This document shows, in pieces, positions 1 to 10,387 of a stretch of DNA of 64,000 bases. Numbering within the stretch: the first letter of the stretch is position 1; the number at the start of each line of letters is the position of its first letter. The notes beneath the pieces were generated by a model. The model was given only the letters and a program-made list of their open reading frames with translations, searched no databases and had not been told where the DNA came from. The stretch is from Paraphoma chrysanthemicola (taxonomy: Eukaryota > Ascomycota > Dothideomycetes > Pleosporales > Phaeosphaeriaceae). The translations under genes were made by a program, and so were the position numbers. The stretch spans positions 434,001-498,000 of the forward strand of contig JAGMWG010000022.1 in assembly GCA_020744225.1 (NCBI GenBank). Direction: 5' to 3'.

Positions 1-704
1 CCACAATATTCCGCTACTCCTAACGACCTTCGCAATTACTCGCTTGACAAGGCAGACTTTTCGAAAAATCATTTATGCATCTAGAGCCAAGCAAATTGAA
101 GGAACGCGGAACGGAAACAGAAACAGAAAGATGGAGGAGAAGTACAACGTGCTTTTTAGTCAGGTAGCAACTACGGCGAGTACTGGCCGTAGGCCGTTTG
201 AAGACACAGCTCATGTCGGCCCGATTAAGGCTGGGAACTCGGCCTTGATTTGCTCTTAAATCCGCAATGTTCGGCCATGGATTGTTCCGATGTATCCTTC
301 TATAGTGAGTCTACCTAAGTTTCATGAATCCAGCGCCAATACTCCTACCCTCATCGTCGCTGATAGGAACCTCTTGATTTTGGGATTGCTAAGCATTCGC
401 TCCTCGCGCTTGATGGAAAACCGAGTCATGACCGCCTTCAAGACAGCCAATATCAAATTGCTGATTCAAAGCCAGATAGGGCAGCGCGCCTTTGTCAGGG
501 CTTGCGGTCGACGCTTGTTGCCAAAGCTGTCTACGCGCCCAGAGTATTCAGGACGTTGTGCCGGTTAGATCTTCTGATGCCAAATCCAGAAACAGACCAA
601 ATACTTTCAGAATCGTAGACTTGGACAGCTGCGGCTCTCGGATGATCCTGAATCCGAATGCAGTCCACCTGCTGTGATGTCAAACCACCCAAGTACACAA
701 AGGA
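1..704. other. intergenic stretch at left edge
   Basis: No reading frame here has a convincing start, splice signals or a recognisable family. Short open frames on both strands look like chance. The right end serves as the promoter of the FAD oxidase gene. Confidence 0.5.
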
Positions 705-710
705 TATAAA
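705..710 (+). promoter_or_regulatory. TATA box of FAD oxidase gene
   Basis: A TATAAA hexamer lies 43 bases before the ATG of the oxidase gene, a normal distance for a fungal core promoter with a very short 5' leader. Confidence 0.5.
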
Positions 711-752
711 CCATCTCCATACAACTTCTCTCAAGTAGCAGTATCAGTAAAT

Positions 753-2428
753 ATGGCTTCCAACAACACCCAATCCACTCTGGCACCTCTGCTGGCACAA
801 ATTTCGCCAGATGAAGTCGTCTTCCGGGACTCCCCATCATACTCCTCCCTTGCGGCACCCTTCACTGCATCTGACGACGACCACCCTGCAGTTGTACTCA
901 CGCCACGCTCCACAGAGAGTCTCGTCCGTATCGTGCGTTTCCTGTACGCCACGGATCTCGATTTCAATATTCGCGGCCAGGGACTCCGCAAAGCGTCGGC
1001 GCGTGACGTACTGATCAGCACGACGCATTTCCGCGACTTTGCATACAATGCAGAGACGAAAGAGGTCACAATAGGCGCGGGATACAACTGGATCGAGGTG
1101 GTGGAGAAGTTGGAGAAAGTGGATGCGACGCACACGATTGTGGCGGCAAGGACGCCGCATATTGGTGTTGCTGGGTGCGTGCAGCTTGGCGGATTTAGCT
1201 GGATGTCGTGCGAATTTGGGTGCATTTCTGATCCGCTGAACTTCTTGGACGCAGAGGTAGTGCTATATGATGGCCGGGTGGTGATGGCGTCGGAAGAGGA
1301 GGGTTTACTGTTTGCGATGAGGGGTGGTGGATGTGGATTTGGTTGTAAGTCTTGGAGTCTCTTTTTTGTCACGACTTGTGGGATCTCGTGTACTTACGTG
1401 GAAATGTTGACATGGGTGATAGATGTTACGAAATTGATCCTGCGAGTGCATCCTTATCCCCAGAAGATCTACAGCGGGAACATCATCATACCACGTACCG
1501 GCCTTCCCATCATTGCACGCGGAATGGCAGATTTTGCGGCCAAGAATACGGATCCAAGAGTGACCATGTTCCTCATGCTACTCAGGGACGAGGTGCTAGA
1601 CTCAATGCATGCCGACGACGATGTCAAGGGCCCGCCATCAGACGCACCCCTTGTCTTGCAAGTCTACGATGCGCACGGTCTCGCCCACGCACGTAAACAG
1701 TTCGAATTTGCCCTCCAGATCCCCGGTGCAATCGAGAACACGCGTGAGACGGGTGCTTTGGGTGTAATGTCCATGCAGCGTATGTGACCATCCACCAAAC
1801 ACACCCACCTGCTGACTTATTAACGCAGGCAACGTTCTCGGTTTACGAGGCAAAATGAGCAACAGCTGGGCCACAATGAGCATCCCTCATCTCTCGTACG
1901 ACACGATCATGCGCGCCGCCACATGGTCGGATAGTCTACAGCAGTATGGCGGCTCCATACCCAGTTGCTCAGTGCTGTTACTCGAGTGCTTCACCGTAGT
2001 ATGTCTGCGTCCCTTCCCCTCATATTTAGCACTAAATCTCACTCGATTCTTTCAGTGTCCATACGTGCAAGGTAGCGCGCAAGACTGCGCATGGCCTCGA
2101 CCCGCCGAGATCAAGCACACGCTGCTCATATCGAGCGGAGCGCGTGCTGATGCGCCTATAGAGGAATTGGAACTCGCGAGGCGGTTGGCAATCGCTGCGC
2201 CTCAGAAGATATTGGAGGAGGGTCTAAAGGCAACTGTTTCGCCTCAGGGTATGGAGGACTTTCATGATCCGCTAGAGGTATGGCTTGTGTGCTGTTTGTT
2301 ACTTGGTAGAATTTAGCTGATCTGGTGAGCAGACGTATGGTGATCATCACAATAAGCTTGTTGACTTGAGGAGGAAGTATGATCCGAAGCGTAAGTTCAA
2401 GGGCTTGATTGGGCATGAGTACCGTTGA
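753..2428 (+). CDS. FAD-linked oxidoreductase (BBE/6-hydroxynicotine oxidase type)
   Basis: Five exons: 753-1344, 1423-1779, 1829-1998, 2056-2277 and 2333-2428, giving 478 aa. The N-terminal half is the FAD-binding PCMH-type domain: an RGQG loop near residue 73, a GVAGCVQLGG segment and a GGGCGFGYVTKLILR segment made by removing the first intron. The C-terminus, YGDHHNKLVDLRRKYDP, is the usual end of berberine-bridge-type oxidases. These enzymes oxidise alcohols, amines or polyketide-type substrates with O2. The His of the usual RGGGH loop is replaced by Leu, so 8-alpha-histidyl attachment of FAD is unlikely. No signal peptide is seen, which suggests an intracellular enzyme. The substrate cannot be read from sequence. 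The first intron (78 nt) has no stop and keeps frame, so retention would give a longer protein that disrupts the FAD segment. Confidence 0.85.
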
Positions 2429-3811
2429 GGGGTATGTGTGAATAGGAGTTTGGAGAGGCCTGTTGGCACAGGCGCCATGGCTGGTTGTGATTGTGGGTTT
2501 TGGATTGGATTGGCTTGAAAATCTCATCCCATTGTGTACAGCTTTCTCATCGCTTCTTAAATTGCGTTCATCTTGGAATCTTGACAGGATGATCAATGGG
2601 CCCCGCGATCTGGTAAAACTCAGCAAGAATGATCACCAGGAGATCCGAAGCGTTGAAATAGTAACGGAATCACACGCATTCCGTAAAGGTATCTTACAAA
2701 GACCCGAGAATGGTCCGTCCGGGCTCGATACTGGAGTGCACCATGCAATCAGACAAGACTTCCCTGTGGTTCCCGATACTTTGGGGGTGTTTAAAGCTAG
2801 CGACTCCAATACAGGACAAATGCAGCGACGTTGTGGGTTTGACGGGCTCACGATCGTGCGAAGGTCATGCTATACTTCTCCAATAGCTTTCTGGTTACGA
2901 GGCAGTAGGCGAACACGTCCAAGACACATTCAGTGTGCTTCCGACGTCTTCGATGATATCGGTATAGCGTAGGTGTGTTGTATTTGTATTCGCGGTCTGG
3001 AAGTGCCTTTGAACGCGACGAGATGTGCGTTCCTGTGTCAAAGAAGGTGGAAGGAAGCTCCGCCCCTGGCTTCTTGCGATGGAGAAGGCGCTCTGCCAAC
3101 TTTGGCTGCACTAGCGACCCAGACACTCACCCAGCAACGCTGCCAGCACCACACGGTTCCTCACAGCCCTTGCACACTTATCCATAATATCATCCAGCCA
3201 CTGTTCAGCCACTTTTCTGTATAGAACAGTGTTCTCAGACAATAATAACAACTCCTACTTTCCTGGCGACAGCGCTACATCGTGAACTGGGCAAGTCGTT
3301 GCCGCCTGCCCATCTCCAGTGAGCATATCAGAGCTTTGAAAGGGAATAACCCGTTGAGTATGCCAGTAGCTCAAGGCTTGAGATCTGTTCATTTAACCTA
3401 AACGGATTCGATCGACTCAAGGATTATGCTAGTCGGCTGATCGGCTGTGCGGTATTCTTTCTCGACCGTGGTGGTCCGCCATTTATAAGACAATGCCGCC
3501 ATAACTGCGAAACGGCCGCATTGCTAGCATTATATGCACGCACTCACAAAAGACCGTAGACTCGATCAAATTAAAAAAAAACGGCTCTTAGCGCGTTTCT
3601 CCGACAATCCTTCCATGACTTGTGAGTGCTTATATTTAGACGAGGCGCTGTGTGCCGGTGCGGTGGCTCAGCCGTCAGATCCGCAGCAAGCTCGCCAAAT
3701 CCATCAACAACCAGGCTCGTATATAGTCGTCGGAGCATTCGCATCGTGATTGCATGCATATATCGTGCAGAATAGATTAATCGACTCTACAACTAGACCC
3801 ACTGTGCTGTC
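2429..3811. other. intergenic stretch, no supported gene
   Basis: Several overlapping open frames exist on both strands (for example plus-strand 2463-2972), but none shows splice logic, a signal peptide or a family motif. An A-rich run lies near 3572. I see no gene here. Confidence 0.45.
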
Positions 3812-5451
3812 ATGGACCAAATCGACGCTAATTTCGAAGTCACCAATCGTAAGTGCTGAAACATCGACGTCATGTCCAGATTGACATCGCTGATAAATGA
3901 GCAGTCATTTGCGCAACGTTGTTATTCATCCACGAAGTGACCAAGGACTCTTTGCGTTCAACATTTTTATCAAGCAGCTTCACCAGCACGCACACCTTTC
4001 TTGAGACGTTCTCCGAGTTATGCTTTAGCGACGTCACTGGAATATTGCGCGACTCACCCGTCCCGCATATTCTTCTCGTCGACATCCAAAGAAGCTTACA
4101 TGCGCTCAACAAGAGCCTCGCGGCGCATCGCGAAGCTTGGCGCTATGTTGGCGTCGCATCGGAGGTTAAGCGACAAGAAACAATTAAAAAGAGCAGCACA
4201 ATAAGCGCAGATGTCAACGGACAGAAGAAGAAATGGAGAGACGAGATGAAGCAACGATCACAGATCTGGAAAGAAAGAGCTTCTCGAAGTGCCAATTCTG
4301 CGCTTTTCGAACAAGAAGAGATGGAATTCCTCATCAATGCGTGCAACAAATGGGTCAACAGGCTTCGACATACCCTGCAAATAGTGCTCCTGGTTGCGGG
4401 CGAAGTTTCGCCGCACTTTCCCACTTACGAGCAATCATCACATCTTGGCATAGCACACATGCTGGAAAGGCAAAGACGTCTCGGATTGAGACCCTCGGAT
4501 AGCTATCTGCCACTAGAGGGACAATTACGAAAATCGATTGGAAGTGCACAGCCGGCATCCGGGTTGATGAAGACAGTATACAGCCGGCACGGTGATGAGA
4601 TCGATGTCATGGTCGAACTAAGACCCTATAGCGACACCCCAGCAGGTGCTATTCGGCAGCTTACGTGGTACCTGAGCTCATCAATACCGCTTGCCGAGCA
4701 GATTGCAACACCAGAACCGCAAGACGGGTACGAGCAACTCACTCTACGATGTTTAGGGTACATCGACGATCCCAGCAACGCCCGCTCATTAGTGCTGTAC
4801 CGATCACCGAAGAGTCATCCTTGGGCTTCGAGTCCGCCTTTCTTACACGACACGATAAAGAAGGGTTGGAAGACCAAACCCAGTCTCGGCCACCGTTACC
4901 AATCAGCAAGAACACTCGCAGCGACAGTACTCGACATCCACACATCAGGCTCATTGCACAGCAACATCACCTCACACAGCATTACAATGCTTCCACGTCG
5001 TTTCAACGACGCTGAGCCATCGCCCTATCTCATTGGATGGGGTGTCGAGCCGGCTCACTCCGACGGCCCATTGCCCCTGGAACCCAATTTGTACCGCCAC
5101 AGTAGCCAATTCGGAAGAGGCTCGCAACTACTAATCACGGAGCAAGATATCTACTCCCTTGGTGTCGTGCTGCTCGAGATTGGACTTTGGACAACTATGT
5201 CGACAGTCTTTGCAAAGCTACTCGAGTCGACGCCGCGATTTGGGATCAAGGAAGAGAAAGCCATGTTCAAGAAGGTCAATCGCGTCATTTTGGATTTGGC
5301 GTACAGCGTGGACTTGAGGAGAGAGATGGGTGAAAAGTACGCGGCTGTGGTGAAGAAGTGTCTGGAATGGGAACAGGATGATGCTGTGGAGAGCATGTTG
5401 GAGTTCCGGAAACAGGTGGTAGATGTGCTGGATGCGGGGTGTAAGATATAG
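3812..5451 (+). CDS. DUF7580 domain protein, degenerate protein-kinase-like fold
   Basis: Two exons, 3812-3848 and 3905-5451, encode 527 aa. The short first exon starts at an ATG followed by a GTAAGT donor and a 56-nt intron. The N-terminal half is helical and charged, like the helical regions that precede DUF7580 in fungal proteins. The C-terminal half carries the family's kinase-like pattern: a catalytic-loop-like HSNITSHS near residue 362 lacking the HRD aspartate, LIGWG in place of DFG, and DIYSLGVVLLEIGLW near residue 426, as in kinase helix F. This suggests a pseudokinase. Related fungal proteins often sit near HeLo/HET-type incompatibility domains, but no HET domain is visible here. 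A cytosolic signalling role is inference. Confidence 0.7.
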
Positions 5452-6377
5452 TGTAAACTAATTGTGCGCGCTACTCGTCACTTACTTCACGTTATCGCAA
5501 CCCGTCTACCCGTATCCTGTGATTCCACTTTTTTCTTACACACTTCGCTTAACATTGTGCAAACGTAACCAATGCATCGCGCAAACTTCATGCTGCCGAT
5601 ATCCGGGTATACCACTGGTCGCAAATTAAGCTGATACTGATCTTTTTCATTTTTGACAATGCTCCTTGTTCTAAACATACGCCGCCTTGTTGGTAAAGCG
5701 CTTTGATGATCAAGTTGCATGATTGAAACATACGCAAAATCGCTCGCAAAACACTTTTGAGGTGCAAAGAGATGCGAACAGGCTAACATGATATGAACCT
5801 GCCACGGTAGTTGAGACGACTATGGAAGATACCTTCTCTAGAATTTGTCTCTGCAGTTGCGACCACGTCCCGATGAGACTCCAGTGAAAGGCTTGACGTG
5901 TGGTAAGGTCATCTCGTATATACTCAGACTTATAACAATTCACCATGTATAACAAAGCTTTCGGCCAACCAAGCTTTCACAGCTCGAACTCGATGATGTC
6001 AGTGCGCAGGCGTGGAGATTCGAGGTCACAAGTCGTCGCCAGCACTCCACAGTATCGTTTCGGCAGTGATTGCCCCTCTGCCTCGACGCGTTCTCGACGC
6101 GTGAACAGAAATGGCAGAAGAAGCACGGACCCTGCTGTTCTGCCTGTCGCCCCTGGGTCTATTGCACGAATAGAATCGGTCTGTAGAGCATCGACGCACA
6201 GCAACCAGAGCATCAACTCCGGCACAACCACCTCGCAAGCACACGACTTCAAGCGCAACGCCCTCGCAACTCAACTTCATCTTCATCCACCTGCTCACTT
6301 CAAGGCTTTCGCTGCCAAACACCACGCCAACCATTCACAGGCAGCCTATCAGGGCATCTCACCACAACTCTCTTCCA
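5452..6377. other. intergenic/5' leader region with upstream open frame
   Basis: A TATATA stretch at 5917-5922 lies about 25 bases before an ATG at 5945. That ATG opens a 179-codon frame ending at 6484, overlapping the start of the next gene in another frame. It may be a long upstream ORF in the leader of the 6378 gene or an alternative first exon; its translation resembles no family I know. Confidence 0.35.
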
Positions 6378-9038
6378 ATGGCTGGTTCCAAGTCTCACCA
6401 ACACCGACAAGACTCAAAGCACAAGCGGATCGCTGGTCGTTCACAGGCACCGAAATTGCCTGCACGGGAGGGAAAGCCGGATAAAAAACGCACAACGTTG
6501 AAGCCAGCCAACATCTATGGCAAACACTTCGATCCTGCACGAAAAGGCAAGCGGGATCAGACTCACACATCGTCGAAGCCAGCCAACATCTATGGCAAAA
6601 GATTCGATCGGAGGCCAGAGCATGCTGCCAATCAAGCGCCTCGGCGTCGCGAGGTGGCCGACCAAGCACGCACAAGGCACAGCCAATCGGATGCTAGGAC
6701 TGGAACTCGTACGAACACTGAGCTGCAACGTGCAATACAGCTCAGTCATGAAGAGTCTCTCCGTCACTGGCAAGAGCTGGCAGTCGAACTGAAGCTGATA
6801 CAAGATGCAATGCTCGCCCAGCAAATGAGCGAAGACGAGGCACTGGGTCGGTGGGACGTCATCTCAGCAGAGATGAAACAATTGCAGCACAACGTTCCTC
6901 GGGCTATGTTGACCAAGACCCGGGACATTGGAGGTCCTGGTCTTCGAGCACGGCTCACAGCTCAATATGGCGGGGAAAGCTTGAGTGAGGACGAGCAATT
7001 CCAGATCGCATTGCTAATTAGTAGAGATGATCCAATTCCTGCGGAACCGTCTCCCATGCCCGCACAGCGTGAGGATGAAGACTTCCATCTTGCGGTTCCT
7101 TTGAGCGAAGGTCTTGAAGCTCGCAGGCAAGCTTTGGAAACCTCACTCGCCCAAGGTCAGCAAAGGGACGAGCGGATGCTTGTTCAGGAGCGAGTTGTCA
7201 TCGACGTCCAGGACACTCCTTTCTCGGAAGGAATTCCACTTCCGCCGGTACCGTCAGCCGGGCTTGGAGGAAATGAGGTGTTCGCGAATGAGGCTCCGAC
7301 GGACCTCCTGCAAAGATCGCAGCAACCGACACCTCTAACGCAGTTGCCTCTTGATCGCCGTCCAACTCCATTGCCTGCGCCTCAACCTCGTCTTGGCAGA
7401 GTTCCAGAATGGCTGCATTTCGGACGCAGTGCCAGTACAACATCGGTAGACGGTGCTCGCAGAGCCTTGAGATATCCGCCATTAGCTGCAGGCAGTCGCC
7501 TCTCATTGACAACTGGGACGACACCGGGAACGAAGAGTCCCGGAAAGTCCTCGGGCCACTCAAGGAGGCCATCCGGGCTCTCCTTAACCCCCATAGCGCC
7601 TGTTTCAACGACTCCGTCATTGCCGTCATTGATAACGCCACATTTATCGCGGTCAACAGGAACCGAGTATCAAGGAACACATAATGGTAAGGTCAGCACA
7701 CCGACTCCGCAGCCCAGCCCAGCGGTGGCAGTTGGCTCCCCGATTGGTAACGATGCTCATGTCCATTTCGCGCAATCTGTTGTGGGTGTGGCGGAACATG
7801 TCCTGGACGCGTCTGGATTCCTGGCTGAAGCCAGCATGCAGAATAATCTTCCCAACGGTATTCAGCCGGTGATTTTCAACGGACCAGTGACCATCAATAA
7901 CAACAAGATTGTGGTCAATGAGGCTCCTGAGAGGACTGGCAGCCTACTGAAACGAGCCGTCCACCAGCGCGTTGCTCTAGGAAAGACCAAGGCCCGTGGT
8001 GCTGGTATCGCGACGACCCGTGTAGCAAGCTCCAGCAACAACTTTCTGCTATCCGGCCTGAGCGCGATAGGGCTTGGACGTGGTCGAAGAGTTGACGAAT
8101 CAGATCGCTTTTCCCTCGGTGCCGACGACAATGAGGAACCTCGCCCAGTGAGCCCCAGCCCAACGTTCGCGGTGGCACTCGAAGAGACAGCACAGCGGAT
8201 ACAGGCCCAAATAGAAGCCCCATTGCAACTTAGCCGATCTGGCCGTGTTCCTGGGATTGGCTATGATAGAGGCGAAGCCGTGGCAAACCGCGATGGCACT
8301 CCGGTGCCGATGAGGTCAGGCCAGCTGCACTTGCTGACCCAACGAACACCGTCACCACCGAGCCCGCAATTGGGTCGATCGATACTCCTCCGGACACCTT
8401 CTGTGGCAACCGGAGTTCATGGCTCGGGTGCTTCCCAGGTTGAGCTACAGGCCCAAGGCGAAGGCGACTTTAATGACAGTGCCGTTGGCATGTCTGACGT
8501 GAGTCTGAATCCACCGCCAAATGCTCAAGAACACACCCAGCGAGCGCCTGAAGTACGCCATCGGAGCCAGGCAAATCCGCAACCCAGTTCTCAGCCTCCC
8601 CTACCTGTCTCGATGCATCGTCGGCCAGTATCTATGGCCAGTCATGGTCCAGGGGCGAACGTCGAGGAACAGCGGCAGCAGTGGCCAGTTGCGACTTCTC
8701 AGGCAGACATGCCACGAATAGACACGCCTGACTCCTTGTATGCCTGTCCAGATTCTCCAGCGTACATGAAATCGACGCTGGCACGCAAGCACGTCCATCC
8801 GCCCGTGAATACAGAGTGGGCGAACGTACCGCCAGCAGGACAAAAGCTGGAGTATGTTAATTCTCGTGCGATGATGGATGTCGATCGATTTGGCCACGAT
8901 ACGCGAACTGCAATGCCAAACCTGCCGGAAGGTGTTGGTGTACGGGTTCGAACAGATGCTGGCGGAAGATTGACGCCAAACACGAAGGCGAAAAAGCAGG
9001 AGAAGGACCTGCAGAATAAGCTTCGGGCAGCTGTCTAA
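6378..9038 (+). CDS. long disordered protein with three UIM-like motifs
   Basis: One uninterrupted 886-aa frame from an ATG with an A at -3. The protein is rich in Pro, Ser, Arg and Gln and mostly predicted disordered by composition. I see three ubiquitin-interacting-motif-like segments: ELQRAIQLSHEESL (about 115-128), DEQFQIALLISRDD (about 205-218) and DEDFHLAVPLSEGLE (about 233-247). Each has acidic residues, a hydrophobic position, Ala and Ser at UIM spacing. An internal duplication repeats KPANIYGK at 42-49 and 67-74. Basic clusters near the N-terminus and in the VNEAP-to-GRGRR part could be nuclear-localisation or nucleic-acid contacts. I do not recognise the whole protein; ubiquitin binding is inference from the motifs. 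Confidence 0.65.
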   Translation: MAGSKSHQHRQDSKHKRIAGRSQAPKLPAREGKPDKKRTTLKPANIYGKHFDPARKGKRDQTHTSSKPANIYGKRFDRRPEHAANQAPRRREVADQARTRHSQSDARTGTRTNTELQRAIQLSHEESLRHWQELAVELKLIQDAMLAQQMSEDEALGRWDVISAEMKQLQHNVPRAMLTKTRDIGGPGLRARLTAQYGGESLSEDEQFQIALLISRDDPIPAEPSPMPAQREDEDFHLAVPLSEGLEARRQALETSLAQGQQRDERMLVQERVVIDVQDTPFSEGIPLPPVPSAGLGGNEVFANEAPTDLLQRSQQPTPLTQLPLDRRPTPLPAPQPRLGRVPEWLHFGRSASTTSVDGARRALRYPPLAAGSRLSLTTGTTPGTKSPGKSSGHSRRPSGLSLTPIAPVSTTPSLPSLITPHLSRSTGTEYQGTHNGKVSTPTPQPSPAVAVGSPIGNDAHVHFAQSVVGVAEHVLDASGFLAEASMQNNLPNGIQPVIFNGPVTINNNKIVVNEAPERTGSLLKRAVHQRVALGKTKARGAGIATTRVASSSNNFLLSGLSAIGLGRGRRVDESDRFSLGADDNEEPRPVSPSPTFAVALEETAQRIQAQIEAPLQLSRSGRVPGIGYDRGEAVANRDGTPVPMRSGQLHLLTQRTPSPPSPQLGRSILLRTPSVATGVHGSGASQVELQAQGEGDFNDSAVGMSDVSLNPPPNAQEHTQRAPEVRHRSQANPQPSSQPPLPVSMHRRPVSMASHGPGANVEEQRQQWPVATSQADMPRIDTPDSLYACPDSPAYMKSTLARKHVHPPVNTEWANVPPAGQKLEYVNSRAMMDVDRFGHDTRTAMPNLPEGVGVRVRTDAGGRLTPNTKAKKQEKDLQNKLRAAV
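6500..6599 (+). repeat. 75-bp-spaced internal duplication
   Basis: A 25-base sequence starting at 6500 recurs exactly at 6575, a 75-base (25-codon) period that keeps frame and repeats the peptide KPANIYGK. The intervening sequence has diverged. Confidence 0.8.
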
Positions 9039-9801
9039 AATTCTATTCGATGTCGAAAGGCGTGTTGCAGAGGGTGTCAGGACGGCGAGTGCCGTGAGCT
9101 GTTGTTCGTAGTGATACAAGGTTTCGCTCACCAGTTCACTGGCCTTCTAGTTGACGTAAAGTTCGTGCTAACTTAATCGTCCCGACCGCAATCCGGACCA
9201 GTTATCCTTCTTCGCGACCTCTCTACTGCGGCATTGATGACTTCTTGAAGGGACACATGTTATCGAAATCTATATCGGAGCAGCAGTACAACCTGCATCA
9301 CATTACACCCACCGCTCTCGACTCCAGATTTCGGTGTTGTTGTTCACAGAAGGACCGAACGCGACGCGACGCGTCAGGTCGCCGGCACTTCCGCTCTTCC
9401 CGCGGGCACGTGACGTGGCACCCGACAACCTCAGGATGGCATATCCGCATGATAAGTTTATGTAAATAGTTTCAAAAGTAGATTCTCGCAGAATCTTTCG
9501 TGTCCATGTCAAAAGTCAGCAGAGTGTTGCAGAAAATATGGACAAGATCACTGAAAGATGGTGAATGTGCTCAGCAGATGATTCGTGGCAGTGCATCGAG
9601 CTGAAGATGCCAGTAAATTTGACTGGTCCTATGCTCGCCGCAACGGCCCTAAAAAGCCTCCGACCTTATCAATCGCTAGAACCGCGATTATTGCCCCTTC
9701 GTATCACGTCAGACCGTGGCTGCTGACTCGACGTAGGAAATGTATAAGAACATCAGCGCTTAATCGTGCCAACGTAGAGGAAAAACTCATCAACAATCAT
9801 A
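9039..9801. other. intergenic stretch with TATA-like element
   Basis: No gene supported. A TATAAG element at 9743-9748 lies 54-59 bases before the next ATG and is the likely core promoter of the SRPBCC gene. Confidence 0.45.
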
Positions 9802-10363
9802 ATGGCGCAAGTACGAATCGAGACAGAAATAGCAGCGACGCCAGAGGAGGTGCGCGAGATTGTATGTTCGGATCGCATTTTGACGGCATCATTCCATGCT
9901 GACATTCAAGATCCTCGACTTTGCGCGCTATTCCGAATGGCACTCAACATTCATCCAGAACATGAACACCATACCACCAGGAAAGAATTCGCGTAAGCTG
10001 TTGCAAGGCGAGACTCTCAATGCGAAGATTCGCGGCGTCAAACTCGTACCGATAGTGAAGTCGAACACATCCACGGAATTAAGCTGGTATGGTAGCGCGA
10101 TGGGCGGCGCATTCTCTGGCAAACATTACTTTCAGTTCATCGAGAGCCATGTGACACCCGGTGGGACAACGTTTGTACATGGCGAAGACTATGATGGATG
10201 GATGACCTGGATGTTCGGCAAGGGCATCTTTGGCATAGGGCGGAGCGGAGTCGTGCGGATGTTTGATGGCTTCTCGAAGGATGTAAAAGCACGGGCGGAA
10301 GAGATGAAGAAGCTGAAAGATGGAATTGCAAAGACGCAGTCGGACCCTTGGGTGAAATTGTAG
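9802..10363 (+). CDS. SRPBCC (START/Bet v 1-like) domain protein
   Basis: Two exons, 9802-9861 and 9911-10363, encode 170 aa. The 49-nt intron has a GTATGT donor and a GCTGAC branch site. Splicing joins PEEVREI to ILDFARYSEWH, the start-of-fold pattern of polyketide cyclase/dehydrase-like SRPBCC proteins, in which a helix-grip cavity holds a hydrophobic ligand. Later segments (strand-rich GKHYFQFIE, GEDYDGW and a long C-terminal helix with DVKARAEEMKKLKDG) fit the fold. No signal peptide. The stop is only 24 bases from the stop of the facing TIM-barrel gene, so the 3' UTRs must overlap. Ligand and role are unknown. Confidence 0.75.
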
Positions 10364-10387
10364 GACCCTGAACAAATTGCTGGACAA

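Noticed and set aside
2463..2972. 169-codon plus-strand frame downstream of the FAD oxidase
   Set aside because: Overlaps a minus-strand frame, has no motif, no splice signals and a translation with no family likeness.
7409..7684. 91-codon frame inside the UIM-protein gene
   Set aside because: Lies wholly within the long 886-aa frame and has no independent start context or motif.
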